From assembly GCF_039649665.1 (NCBI RefSeq), contig NZ_JBDJAW010000027.1, forward strand, positions 1 through 64,000: a stretch of 64,000 nt of DNA, written 5' to 3'. The DNA comes from Microbispora sp. ZYX-F-249. GTDB taxonomy: Bacteria > Actinomycetota > Actinomycetes > Streptosporangiales > Streptosporangiaceae. Shown one piece after another: positions 27,001-34,814 of this stretch. The translations under genes and the position numbers were made by a program. The notes beneath the pieces are model-generated. The model ran no database searches, had not been told where the DNA came from, and was given only the letters and a program-made list of their open reading frames with translations. Within the stretch, counting starts at the first letter, position 1, and every line of letters starts with the position of its first letter.

Positions 27001-29616
27001 GTACATGCGCGACCCGGGCGGGCCGTACGGGTCGGGGACGAACCGGTCCGCGGTCAGGCCGGGCCGGTTCAGGTAGCCCCGCGCCAGCCGGTCGCCGCCG
27101 AGGTAGATCTCCCCCGGCACCCCGGCGGGCACCGGCCGCAACCGCTCGTCCAGCACGTACGCCCGCGCCCCGGGCAGCGGCGAGCCGATCGGCAGGCTCA
27201 CGCTCGCCTCGGCCGGGCCGTCGGGAGCGGGCAGCCGGGCGACGTCGTAGGTGGTCACGCCCACGGTGGCCTCGGTCGGCCCGTAGTGGTTGACGACCCG
27301 GCAGCGGCCCAGCGCCGCGAGCTCGGCGGCCCAGCCGCGCGGGGCCGCCTCGCCGCCCAGCAGCAGCAGCTTCCTGGGCAGCAGGTCGTCCGGCCCGGCG
27401 TCCGCGAGCAGAGCGGCGAGGTGCGACGGCGTGATCTTGAGGTAGTCGATCCCGGTCCGCCGGAAGATCTCCGCCAGTTCGGGACCGGCGGTGCGCGAGG
27501 GCACCAGATGCAGGGTGCCGCCGGTCATCAGGCACAGGTAGAAGACCGTGACGCCGAAGTCGAAGGCGAGTGACTGGAGCAGGGCGAAGGACGAGCCCGG
27601 CTCCACGCCCAGCCGCTCCCGCACCCCGGCGAGGTAGACCATCACCTCGTGGTGCTGCACCGCGACGCCCTTGGGCCGCCCGGTGGTGCCGGAGGTGTAG
27701 ATCACGTACGCGAGGTCGCCCGGCGCCGCGGACTCCCAGGGGTCAACCGGCTCCGGCGCGTCCTCCCCAAGGTGCACGGCGGTGATGTCGTCCGGGAGCC
27801 GGTCGTGCAGGTCCGGGCTGGTCACGACGATCGACGCCCCGGCGTCGGCCAGCACGTACTCGAGCCGGCCGCGCGGATGCTCCGGGTCGAGCGGCAGGTA
27901 GGCCGCGCCCGCCTTGAGCACGCCGAGCACCGCGACCGCGAGCCCGGTGGACTGCTCCAGGCAGATCGCCACGCGGTCGTCGCGCCGCACGCCCAGCCCG
28001 CGCAGCCGCCGGGCGAGCCGGTCGGCCGCGGCGTCCAGCTCGGCGTAGGTGAGGGCGTCGCCGCCGCAGGCGACGGCGGTCGCGGACGGGGTGCGGGCCG
28101 CCTGGGCGGCGATCACCTCGTGTAGCGCCGGCGCCCCGCCGAACGCGTCCGCGTCGGGCGCCCCGGCCTCGGGCCCCGCTCCCGCGAACCCGAGCACGCG
28201 GCCGCGCTCGGCCGCCGGGAGCAGCTCGAGGTCCGACACCCGCGCGTGGGGGTCGGCGACGATCGACCTGAGCAGGTTCTCGAAGCACTCCGCCAGGCGC
28301 GCGATCGTGGCCGGCCGGAACAGCTCGGTGCGGTAGGTGAGGTTGCCCACCAGGCCGTCGCCCTGGTCCATCAGGTACAGCGCGAGGTCGAACCGGCTGG
28401 CGGTGACCTCGAACGGGTAGGCCGCCATGGCCAGGCCCTGGGTCCGCAGCGGGGCCGACCGGTAGTTCTGCAGCGCGAACATCACCTGGAACACCGGCGA
28501 CCTGCTCACGTCGCGCTCGACGCCGAGCTCGCCGACCAGCCGGTCGAAGGGCAGCTCCTGGTGCGTGTAGGCGTCCAGCGCCGTCTCGCGCACCCGGCCG
28601 AGCAGCTCGGTGAAGGTCGGGTCGCCGGACAGGTCGGCCCGCATCGGCAGCGAGTTGATGAAGAGCCCGACCACCCGCTCCAGCTCCGGCAGGTCGCGTC
28701 CCGAGACGGGCGACCCGACCGCGAAGTCGTCCTGGCCGGAGTAACGCCCGAGGAGCACCTGGAAGGCGGCCAGCAGCGTCATGTACAGCGTCGCGCCGTT
28801 CGCCCCGCCCAGCTCCGTGAGCGCGTCCACCAGCTCCCGGTCCAGCGCGACGTCGTGGGCGGCGCCCGCCGATCCCTGCTCCGGCGGGCGCGGCAGGTCG
28901 GTCGGCAGCTCCAGCGGCGGCAGCCCGGCCAGCCGCTCCCGCCAGTAGCGGATGTCGTCCTCGTGGGTCCGCCCGCGCTCCCACAGGGCGTAGTCGCCGT
29001 ACTGCACGGGCGGCGCGGCGAGACCGGCGTCGGTCCCGGTCCGGTACGCCTCGTGCAGGGCGAGCAGCTCCTCCATCACGATGTCGCACGACCAGCCGTC
29101 GGTGACGGCGTGGTGCATGGTCAGGAGCAGCACGTGCTCGCGGGCGCCGAGCCGGACCAGGAGCACCCGCAGCAGCGGGCCGGTCGCCAGGTCGAACGGC
29201 CGGGCCAGCTCCTCCTGCACGGACTCCCGCGCGGTGGCGGCGTCGTCGGACACCCGCAGCTCGACCAGCCGCAGCTCCACCAGGGGCTCGTCGTCCAGCA
29301 CGATCTCCGGCGTCCCGTCGTCGGTGGTGACGAACCGGGTGCGGAGGCTCTCGTGGCGCCTGGCGACCTCGGCGAGGGCGCGCTCCAGGGCCGCGTGGTC
29401 GATCTCGCCGCCCTCCAGCCGGACGGCGAAGGCAACGGTGTAGGCGGTGGTGCCCGGGGCGTACTGCTCCAGGAACCACAGGCGCTCCTGCGCGTGCGAA
29501 AGCGGCGGGTGGGTGCCGGCCGGCCGCGGCGGCACGGTGACCCTCGCGGCTTTCCCGGCCCTGAGCCGCTGCGCCAGCAACGCCTGTTTGGCCGGTGAGA
29601 GGCCGGTCCGGGTCAC
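24037..29616 (-). CDS. NRPS C-A-T-TE fused to an MFS exporter
   Basis: 1859-aa fusion, first gene of the operon. C domain about residues 30-460 (HHAVTDG 168-174); A domain about 500-980; carrier Ser1032 (LGGHSLLAM); TE-like alpha/beta-hydrolase about 1085-1330 with Cys1164 in GHCGLG, Asp1280 (GERDP) and His1310 (EAGHFF); then from about 1393 a 12-helix MFS transporter with no stop in between. Specificity residues read D-F-T-K-L-G-H-V-G-K, close to Asp/Asn codes. GTG 29616 has GAGGTG eight bases upstream; earlier in-frame codons lack a ribosome site. It presumably adds the last residue, releases the peptide and exports it. Internal restart at Met1339 (ATG preceded by GGAGGGG at too short a spacing) is possible. 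Confidence 0.88.
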   Translation of the reverse strand: MTRTGLSPAKQALLAQRLRAGKAARVTVPPRPAGTHPPLSHAQERLWFLEQYAPGTTAYTVAFAVRLEGGEIDHAALERALAEVARRHESLRTRFVTTDDGTPEIVLDDEPLVELRLVELRVSDDAATARESVQEELARPFDLATGPLLRVLLVRLGAREHVLLLTMHHAVTDGWSCDIVMEELLALHEAYRTGTDAGLAAPPVQYGDYALWERGRTHEDDIRYWRERLAGLPPLELPTDLPRPPEQGSAGAAHDVALDRELVDALTELGGANGATLYMTLLAAFQVLLGRYSGQDDFAVGSPVSGRDLPELERVVGLFINSLPMRADLSGDPTFTELLGRVRETALDAYTHQELPFDRLVGELGVERDVSRSPVFQVMFALQNYRSAPLRTQGLAMAAYPFEVTASRFDLALYLMDQGDGLVGNLTYRTELFRPATIARLAECFENLLRSIVADPHARVSDLELLPAAERGRVLGFAGAGPEAGAPDADAFGGAPALHEVIAAQAARTPSATAVACGGDALTYAELDAAADRLARRLRGLGVRRDDRVAICLEQSTGLAVAVLGVLKAGAAYLPLDPEHPRGRLEYVLADAGASIVVTSPDLHDRLPDDITAVHLGEDAPEPVDPWESAAPGDLAYVIYTSGTTGRPKGVAVQHHEVMVYLAGVRERLGVEPGSSFALLQSLAFDFGVTVFYLCLMTGGTLHLVPSRTAGPELAEIFRRTGIDYLKITPSHLAALLADAGPDDLLPRKLLLLGGEAAPRGWAAELAALGRCRVVNHYGPTEATVGVTTYDVARLPAPDGPAEASVSLPIGSPLPGARAYVLDERLRPVPAGVPGEIYLGGDRLARGYLNRPGLTADRFVPDPYGPPGSRMYRTGDLGRWSGTGDLEFLGRRDLQVKIRGYRVELGEVESVLADHPDVAQAVVEPRGEQLVAYLVPAGGEAGETAEVRAWLADRLPAYMVPSRYAWLDELPLKSHGKVDRSRLPEPEADVAAAEYVAPAPGAEEDVARVWAEVLEVERVGALDDFFALGGHSLLAMRVIARLRKAHPDRQITVLDVFKHRTVRELARLLTAEGDVPRSLLHRLTPARRATTTLVCVPYGGGSAVVYQPLADALPDDWALYSVAVPGHELGEVARPFDEVVADCVAEICEIMDRNGGSLVLYGHCGLGVMLSAEIARKLEADGRTVDALYLGGVFPFARPGRGLNWLGTFFDRLTSDQQRVNALTAAGLDVEDLGREQVKLIVRNRREGTRAAERYFTRIFEEGGGPALRAPVISVVGERDPAAEFYQERYKEWHCLSDDTACVVLDEAGHFFLRYRSDELAEIVTGTHAALASGRTEGMERDETRTWWLQGVSSRSAGTGTGTGPGAGAAQDDPVGPDGPAGAQVRVGPPPSMRRFLLVAAGQLVSITGSALTEFAIPLWIYLTTGSLARFALFSVLGLLPGMLVAPLAGAIVDRFDRRKVMIAGDAAAGGTQLVLGLLLWTGNLQVWHIYPLLVCLSVALTFQRLAYTSAIPQLVPKRFLGHANGVVQMATGTAQLIVPLIAVGLMATIGLEGILVIDVASYVVATLTIVLIRFPATMAWKRRESVLAEMLGGIRHSWGNRGFRAMLFYFAVLNVFLSPLFMMISPLVLSFATLAEVGRVSFAGGLGAFLGGLAMAAWGGPRRRRLYGVLLSTLALSVFCLLTGLYQDLFLIAVGAFGMSLCLTLLNGVYATIIQVKVPQRFHGRVIALNTLVAWSTLPIGFGLVAPYGAQVFEPLLAADGPLAGTVGVVLGTGPGRGLGFMYACFALAIAVIALVGMRVRVLRRFDADVPDALPDDVVGYQALTERVAAARADTQAGTRADTRADTRAAREPEKEHA
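24066..24113. repeat. 12-bp tandem repeat at the 3' end of the NRPS-MFS gene
   Basis: Four units of about CCGCCCGTGTGT (the last two imperfect) encode a TRAD-type four-residue repeat near the C-terminus of the transporter part. Confidence 0.8.
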
Positions 29617-29824
29617 GACGCCGGCACCTCGGTTGAAATTTGCATTAAGAACATGGCATTCCTTTGTGCGCTCTGCGCCCCGGTCGCCGGCGAATCGATG
29701 CGAAGACGCGGGCGGCCAACGACCCGGCGGCGGAATCACCGCCGGTGAGCTTCCTGCCTGGTGCCTGGCGCGACACGGATTCCAATGCCGCTCGCGCCGG
29801 TAACCCCCATTTCGGACGCATGAG

Positions 29825-29838
29825 TGGGAACGCTCCCA
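29825..29838. promoter_or_regulatory. CebR-type LacI operator 3 (NRPS side)
   Basis: TGGGAACGCTCCCA, one base from the perfect palindrome. It begins nine bases downstream of the putative minus-strand -10 of the NRPS operon, where a bound repressor would block initiation. Confidence 0.75.
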
Positions 29839-29847
29839 CGGCAGTGG

Positions 29848-29877
29848 AGGCTAGGGATCTGGACTTTCATTCGTCAA
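29848..29877 (-). promoter_or_regulatory. putative NRPS operon promoter
   Basis: On the minus strand, -35 TTGACG (29877-29872), an 18-base spacer and -10 TAGCCT (29853-29848). Same layout as the promoter before the aldose epimerase gene. Confidence 0.55.
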
Positions 29878-29990
29878 GTGTCATGGAAGTTTCTGTCCGT
29901 TATTAGCCCCAAGGCGGGGAATGTGAGGATATTGCCGCAGATCACAGACAATGTGGTCACACTGCCCCAAATCGTCCGTATGGCCAGGCA

Positions 29991-30019
29991 TTGACAAGGC
30001 CACTTACCGGACCTACGCT
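29991..30019 (+). promoter_or_regulatory. promoter of the dehydrogenase/GH1 operon
   Basis: Consensus -35 TTGACA (29991-29996), 17-base spacer, -10 TACGCT (30014-30019). The operator at 30023 covers the expected transcription start. Confidence 0.7.
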
Positions 30020-30022
30020 CCG

Positions 30023-30036
30023 TGGGAGCGCTCCCA
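30023..30036. promoter_or_regulatory. CebR-type LacI operator 4
   Basis: Perfect TGGGAGCGCTCCCA, three bases after the -10 of the dehydrogenase operon promoter. Confidence 0.88.
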
Positions 30037-30117
30037 ATATGGGTGCTCCTGTCCCTGGCAGCGAAGCCCGGCGTCGAGCGCGCCCTCGACCAGAGACGCA
30101 CCAGGAGCCGACCACTT

Positions 30118-31041
30118 GTGACCGTCACCGCTGCACCGGCCCGGAGCCCGCTGTATGCCCTCGACGACGGGGATCTCCGCTCACTCCTCCTGATCCGGCA
30201 CTTCGAACGCGCCCTGCTCCACCTGTTCGAGCAGGGCGTGCTGAGCGGCACCACCCACACCTGCCTCGGACAGGAGTACATCCCGGTCGCGCTGTCGGCC
30301 CTGCTCCGCGACGCCGACTTCGTGTTCAGCAACCACCGGGGGCACGGCCACTTCCTCGCCCGCCATCCCGACCCGCACGGCCTGCTCGCCGAGATCATGG
30401 GGCGGGAGGGCGCGCTGTGCGGGGGCGTCGGCGGCAGCCAGCACATCTACCACCGGCGTTTCCTGTCCACGGGCGTGCAGGGCGAGAGCCTGCCCGTGGC
30501 GACCGGGGTGGCCCTGAAACTGGCCGGCACGGGTGCGCTGGCCTGCGCGTACATCGGTGACGGCACCTGGGGCGAGGGCGCCGTCTACGAGGCGCTGAAC
30601 ATGGCGTCCCTCTGGAGGGTGCCGCTGCTGGTCGTGGTCGAGCACAACGGCATCGCCCAGTCGACCCCCACGTCCGCGCAGATGGCGGGCACGATCGCCG
30701 CCCGGGCGGCGGCCTTCGGCGTCCGCCACCACCACGTCTCGTCCACCGACGCCGGTGAGATCAGGCAGATCCTCGCCCCGCTGATCGACGCCGTGCGGAC
30801 CGAACCGTCCCCGCTGGTGGTGGAGTTCGCCACGCACCGCCTCGGGCCCCACAGCAAGGGCGACGACACCCGGCCGCCGGAGGAGATCCGCCGGGCCGCG
30901 GAGTCCGACTGGTACGACCGGTACGCCGAGGCCGATCCCGAGCGGTTCGCCCGGATCGACCGGGAGCAGCGGGAGCTCGTCGAGCGGGTGGTCGCCGAGG
31001 TCTCCGCCCGCCCCCACGCACGGCCGGGGGGAGCGGCGTGA
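30118..31041 (+). CDS. 2-oxoacid dehydrogenase E1 component, alpha subunit
   Basis: 307-aa thiamine-diphosphate enzyme subunit of the pyruvate/branched-chain/acetoin dehydrogenase group. The TPP/Mg motif is GDGTWGEG...N (Gly147-Asn161) and the active-site loop FSNHRGHGH is present. GTG 30118 with AGGAG ten bases upstream is chosen; an earlier frame opening at 30022 would lie inside the operator. It forms a heterotetramer with the next gene (4-base overlap). It would decarboxylate a 2-oxo acid and acylate the lipoyl group of the E2 encoded downstream. The 2-oxo acid is not evident. Confidence 0.9.
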   Translation: MTVTAAPARSPLYALDDGDLRSLLLIRHFERALLHLFEQGVLSGTTHTCLGQEYIPVALSALLRDADFVFSNHRGHGHFLARHPDPHGLLAEIMGREGALCGGVGGSQHIYHRRFLSTGVQGESLPVATGVALKLAGTGALACAYIGDGTWGEGAVYEALNMASLWRVPLLVVVEHNGIAQSTPTSAQMAGTIAARAAAFGVRHHHVSSTDAGEIRQILAPLIDAVRTEPSPLVVEFATHRLGPHSKGDDTRPPEEIRRAAESDWYDRYAEADPERFARIDREQRELVERVVAEVSARPHARPGGAA

Positions 31042-32015
31042 CCAGGGTCTCCGAGCATCTCAACCAGGCGCTGCACGACCTGATGGAGTCCGACCCCTCG
31101 GTCCATCTGCTGGGCGAGGACGTCGGCGACCCGTACGGCGGCGCGTTCAAGGTCACCCGGGGACTGTCGGGCCGGTTCGGCTCGCGGGTGAGGTCCACGC
31201 CGCTGAGCGAGGGCGCGATCGCCGGGGTCGGGGCCGGGCTGGCCCTGGCCGGCGACAAGGCCATCGTCGAGATCATGTTCGCCGACTTCGTGGCGCTGGC
31301 GTTCGATCAGATCACCAACTTCGCCGCCAAGTCCACCTCGATGTACGGCAGGCCGGTGCCGGTGCCGCTCGTGGTGCGCTGCCCCACGGGCGGCAACCGC
31401 GGCTACGGCCCGACCCACAGCCAGAACCCGCAGAAGCACTTCATCGGCGTGCCGGGGCTGTCCCTGTTCGAGATGACGCCGTTCCACGACGCGGGCGAGC
31501 TGTTCGCCCGGATGTTCGGCCTCGGGCGGCCCTGCCTGTTCTTCGAGGACAAGGTCCTGTACACGCGGCAGATGCACCGCGTCGACGACCTGTTCCGGTA
31601 CGAGCTGGTGGACGACGTGGCGCGGGTGTACCTGGACGGCGCGGGCCGGCCCGACTGCACGCTGGTCACCCACGGCGGGCTCGTCCACCGGACGCTCGAC
31701 GCCATGCGGGCGCTGCTCCTGGAGGACGAGCTGGTCTGCGAACTGCTGGTGCCCGCCCAGCTCTACCCCGTGCCCCGTCTGCCGGGGCTGGAGGACGCGC
31801 CGCACGTCTGCGTCGTCGACGACGGGACCGAGGGCGGCACCTGGGCGGCCGAGGTGGCCACGGCGCTCTACCCGCGCCTGTGGGACCGCCTGCGCCGCCC
31901 GATCACGCTTGTCAACTCGGCGGACCGGGTGATCCCCGCCGCCCCCCATCTGGAACGCGAGGTGCTCGTGCAGGCCGACAGCATCCGGGCCGCGGTGAGG
32001 GAGGCGCTGTCGTGA
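31038..32015 (+). CDS. 2-oxoacid dehydrogenase E1 component, beta subunit
   Basis: 325-aa transketolase-like pyrimidine-binding subunit: GEDVGDPYGGAFKVT at the start, STPLSEGAIAGVGAGLALAG, and RCPTGGNRGYGPTHSQ, all typical of E1beta. GTG 31038 overlaps the alpha stop (GTGA), and its own stop overlaps the E2 start, so 1:1 translation with its partners is likely. It supplies one face of the TPP site. Confidence 0.92.
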   Translation: MTRVSEHLNQALHDLMESDPSVHLLGEDVGDPYGGAFKVTRGLSGRFGSRVRSTPLSEGAIAGVGAGLALAGDKAIVEIMFADFVALAFDQITNFAAKSTSMYGRPVPVPLVVRCPTGGNRGYGPTHSQNPQKHFIGVPGLSLFEMTPFHDAGELFARMFGLGRPCLFFEDKVLYTRQMHRVDDLFRYELVDDVARVYLDGAGRPDCTLVTHGGLVHRTLDAMRALLLEDELVCELLVPAQLYPVPRLPGLEDAPHVCVVDDGTEGGTWAAEVATALYPRLWDRLRRPITLVNSADRVIPAAPHLEREVLVQADSIRAAVREALS

Positions 32016-33205
32016 CCGAGTTCCGCGTACCCAAGCTCAACAACAACGACACGTCGTACATCCTCGTCGAGTGGCTGGCCGGGGACGGGCAGCAGGTGCG
32101 GGACGGCGAGCCGATCGTGCTGCTGGAGACGTCCAAGGCGACGGAGGAGGTCGAGGCCCCGGCGGACGGCGTCCTGCGGCGGCTGGTCGCCGAGGGGGCC
32201 GAGTGCGAGCCGGGGCAGGTGATCGCCCGCCTGCTCGGGAGCGCGGACGAGCCCGTCCGGGAGGCCGCCGGGCAGACCACGGACGGGAACCCGCACGGAA
32301 CGGACACTCCCGCCCCTCCCGGCGACGCCGCCGGCGTGGTCGTCACGGGGCCCGCGCGCGACCTGATCGAGGCGCACGGCATCGCCATGGAGCGGGTGTA
32401 CGCCCTCGGCCGGAAGGTGATCAGGCGCAGCGACGTCGAGGAACTCCTCGGCGGGCAGGAGCCCTCCCCCGCCGCGGACGACGCCCCGGCAGCCGGCGAC
32501 GACGCACAGTGGATCACGCTGTCGCGGGCGCAGCAGCGGACGGCCGAGGTCGTCGAGCGGTCCCGGCGCGAGATCCCGGCGGCCTTCACGGCGATGAACG
32601 TCGACGTGACCGAGGTCCTGTCGCTCGCCCGCGACCTCACCCGCAAGCTGCGCGCCCTGGTCGGCCTGCCCGAGATGGTGGTGAAGGCGACCGGCGGGCT
32701 GCTCGACCGCTTCCCGATGTTCTTCGCGGAGCCCGGCTCGGACACGCGGGGCCCCGGCTTGCGGGCGAGAAGGGCCGTCACCGCGGACGTGGGCGTGACG
32801 GTCGACGTGGGCCAGGGGCTGTTCATCCCGGTCGTCCGCGACGCCGGCAACCGGACGCTCGCCGAGATCGCCGCCGACCTGGCCGGCTTCCGCACGACCG
32901 CGCTCAGCGGGTCGTTCCGGGAACGCGATCTGCGGGGCGGCGCCATCACGCTCACCCTGCACACGCACGACGGCATCGTGTTCGCCGTCCCCATCGTCTT
33001 CCCCGGCCAGACGTGCGCGCTGTCGCTGACCGCGCCGCGCTCGGAGGTCGTCCAAGACGGCACGGGCTTCGCCGTACGCAAGACCGCCACACTGGGCCTC
33101 GCATACGACCACCGTTACATCAACGGCCGCGATGCCGCGGAGTTCCTGCGCGAGCTCCGCACGGCGCTCGAATCACCCGCGCGTTTCCTCACTGAGAATG
33201 GATGA
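32012..33205 (+). CDS. 2-oxoacid dehydrogenase E2 (lipoyl acyltransferase) with altered active site
   Basis: 397-aa protein: lipoyl domain (residues 1-78, lipoylated Lys42 in ETSKATEEVEAP), a linker, a peripheral-subunit-binding domain (about 112-148, TGPARDLIEAHGI), and the catalytic domain (about 170-397). The active-site segment is YDHRYINGRD: His367 is kept but the usual Asp of HxxxDG is Asn371. GTG 32012 overlaps the E1beta stop. No E3 (dihydrolipoamide dehydrogenase) is nearby. It could pass acyl groups to CoA or, speculatively, to a carrier protein of the adjacent NRPS. Confidence 0.9.
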   Translation: MTEFRVPKLNNNDTSYILVEWLAGDGQQVRDGEPIVLLETSKATEEVEAPADGVLRRLVAEGAECEPGQVIARLLGSADEPVREAAGQTTDGNPHGTDTPAPPGDAAGVVVTGPARDLIEAHGIAMERVYALGRKVIRRSDVEELLGGQEPSPAADDAPAAGDDAQWITLSRAQQRTAEVVERSRREIPAAFTAMNVDVTEVLSLARDLTRKLRALVGLPEMVVKATGGLLDRFPMFFAEPGSDTRGPGLRARRAVTADVGVTVDVGQGLFIPVVRDAGNRTLAEIAADLAGFRTTALSGSFRERDLRGGAITLTLHTHDGIVFAVPIVFPGQTCALSLTAPRSEVVQDGTGFAVRKTATLGLAYDHRYINGRDAAEFLRELRTALESPARFLTENG

Positions 33206-33209
33206 AGCC

Positions 33210-34532
33210 ATGAACTCACCCGCACGGTTTCCGGCCGACTTCGTCTGGGGCGCGTCCACCGCGGCCTACCAGATCGAGGGCGCGACCACGGAGGACGGCC
33301 GCGGGCCCTCGGTGTGGGACACGTTCTGCGCGGTCCCCGGCAACGTACGCGACGGTGACAGCGGCGAGCACGCCGCCGACCACTACCACCGTTACGACGA
33401 GGACCTGGACCTGATCGCCGATCTGGGCCTGGGCAGCTACCGCTTCTCCATCGCCTGGCCGCGGATCCAGCCGACCGGATCGGGCAAGCCCAACCAGAAG
33501 GGCATCGACTTCTACCGCCGGCTCGTCGACGGGCTGGCCGAGCGCGGCGTCCGGCCGATGGCCACGCTCTTCCACTGGGACCTGCCGCAGGAGCTGCAGG
33601 ACCGGGGAGGCTGGGAGAACCGGGACACGGCCGAGCGCTTCGCCGAGTACGCCGAGATCTGCTACGACGCCCTGGAGATCAGGGACTGGCTGACGATCAA
33701 CGAGCCCAAGACGGTGGTCGACTGCGGCTACCGGTTCGGCCAGCACGCGCCGGGCTTCAAGGACGACGCGCGCGCGTTCGTCGCCTGCCACCACCTGCTG
33801 CTCGCGCACGGCCTCGCCTCCCGCGTGCTGCACGAGCGGCACCCGGGCCGCCGCATCGGGCCCGCGCTCAACCTGCACCCCACCTACCCGGCCGACGACA
33901 CGCCGGAGGCGCGCGAGGCGGCCCGCCACCAGGACGGGCTGGAGAACCGGCTCTACCTCGATCCCGTCTTCAAGGGCAGCTACCCCGAGGACACGCTGCG
34001 CTGGATCTCCGAGCGCGGCCCGATGGCCGACCACATCCTGGACGGGGACCTCGGGATCATCAGCGAGCCCATCGACGTCCTGGGGGTGCAGTACTACACC
34101 CCGGTCTTCGTGGACGGCAAGGGCGAGCGGGTCTTCCTGCACGAGCGGGCCCAGGCCGAGTGGCTGGAGATCTACCCCGAGGGCCTGCACGACATCCTCG
34201 TCCGGGTGCAGCGGGACTACCCCGGCGTGCCGATGGTCATCACCGAGAACGGCCTGGCCACCGTGGACGGGGTCGACGCCGACGGCCGCGTCCGCGACGA
34301 CCGGCGGATCGCGTACCTGCGCGGCCACCTGAGCGCCGTGCACCGCGCGATGGAGGAGGGCGCGCAGGTCGAGGGCTACCACGTGTGGTCGCTGCTCGAC
34401 AACTTCGAGTGGGCCGAGGGATACAGCCAGCGATTCGGCATCGTGCACGTCGACTACGCGACGCAGAAGCGCACCCCCAAGGACAGCGCGCTCTGGTACC
34501 GCGACGTCGTGAAGAGCGGCGAGCTGCGCTGA
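33210..34532 (+). CDS. GH1 beta-glucosidase, second copy
   Basis: 440-aa intracellular family-1 glycosidase. Acid/base Glu165 (LTINEPK) and nucleophile Glu346 (VITENG) are in place; the residue after NEP is Lys, not the usual Trp. ATG 33210, four bases after the E2 stop, is chosen; ATG 33198 overlaps that stop and is possible. It is clearly different from the copy at 8521. As the last gene of the operon under a CebR-type operator, it may cleave imported glucosides or a glucosylated intermediate of the peptide cluster; the first is simpler. Confidence 0.93.
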   Translation: MNSPARFPADFVWGASTAAYQIEGATTEDGRGPSVWDTFCAVPGNVRDGDSGEHAADHYHRYDEDLDLIADLGLGSYRFSIAWPRIQPTGSGKPNQKGIDFYRRLVDGLAERGVRPMATLFHWDLPQELQDRGGWENRDTAERFAEYAEICYDALEIRDWLTINEPKTVVDCGYRFGQHAPGFKDDARAFVACHHLLLAHGLASRVLHERHPGRRIGPALNLHPTYPADDTPEAREAARHQDGLENRLYLDPVFKGSYPEDTLRWISERGPMADHILDGDLGIISEPIDVLGVQYYTPVFVDGKGERVFLHERAQAEWLEIYPEGLHDILVRVQRDYPGVPMVITENGLATVDGVDADGRVRDDRRIAYLRGHLSAVHRAMEEGAQVEGYHVWSLLDNFEWAEGYSQRFGIVHVDYATQKRTPKDSALWYRDVVKSGELR

Positions 34533-34533
34533 C

Positions 34534-34626
34534 GCCCGGCCCGGCCCCGCCGGGCCGGGCCCGCCTTCCGCCGCCTGGAGCGGCTCCTCCCGGCCTCCCG
34601 CACGCCCCCGGCGTGCGGGAGGCCGG
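34534..34626 (+). terminator. double hairpin terminator after the GH1 gene
   Basis: Two GC-rich perfect inverted repeats in series: an 11-bp stem (34534-34544/34550-34560) and a 16-bp stem (34590-34605/34611-34626) with a 5-base loop, followed by TCCTTC. Confidence 0.7.
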
Positions 34627-34776
34627 TCCTTCGCCATGCCCTCGCGCAGCGACGTCTCCGCGCGTGTAAGTTTCAGCACGGACCGGTGGGCGGTCGCCCA
34701 TGCACGTGCACGTGAGATGCGGTCTGCGGCAAATCGGTGCCGTTATACCGATCTACGCGATAATCCTGAGATTAAG
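34627..34776. other. intergenic stretch without a gene
   Basis: No coding frame with a ribosome site is seen between the terminator and the next promoter. The sequence becomes AT-richer towards its right end, as expected for a promoter upstream region. Confidence 0.5.
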
Positions 34777-34805
34777 TTGACGCGTCCGACGAAAAGACTT
34801 AGCTT
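34777..34805 (+). promoter_or_regulatory. promoter of the aldose epimerase/kinase genes
   Basis: -35 TTGACG (34777-34782), 17-base spacer, -10 TAGCTT (34800-34805), with the operator starting ten bases later. Matches the NRPS promoter in both hexamer type and operator distance. Confidence 0.6.
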
Positions 34806-34814
34806 TACCGGTTA

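Larger units (their letters stand above)
29617..30117. other. 500-bp divergent control region between the two biosynthetic operons
   Basis: No gene is seen here. It holds two outward promoters, each with a CebR-type operator just downstream of its -10 (separate entries), and long untranslated leaders: about 210 bases before the NRPS start and about 90 before the E1alpha start. The AT content is noticeably higher than in the genes. Confidence 0.75.

Noticed and set aside
29616-29645. Ten-codon ORF (ATG 29645) whose TGA overlaps the NRPS GTG
   Set aside because: No ribosome site of its own and no sequence feature; probably chance.
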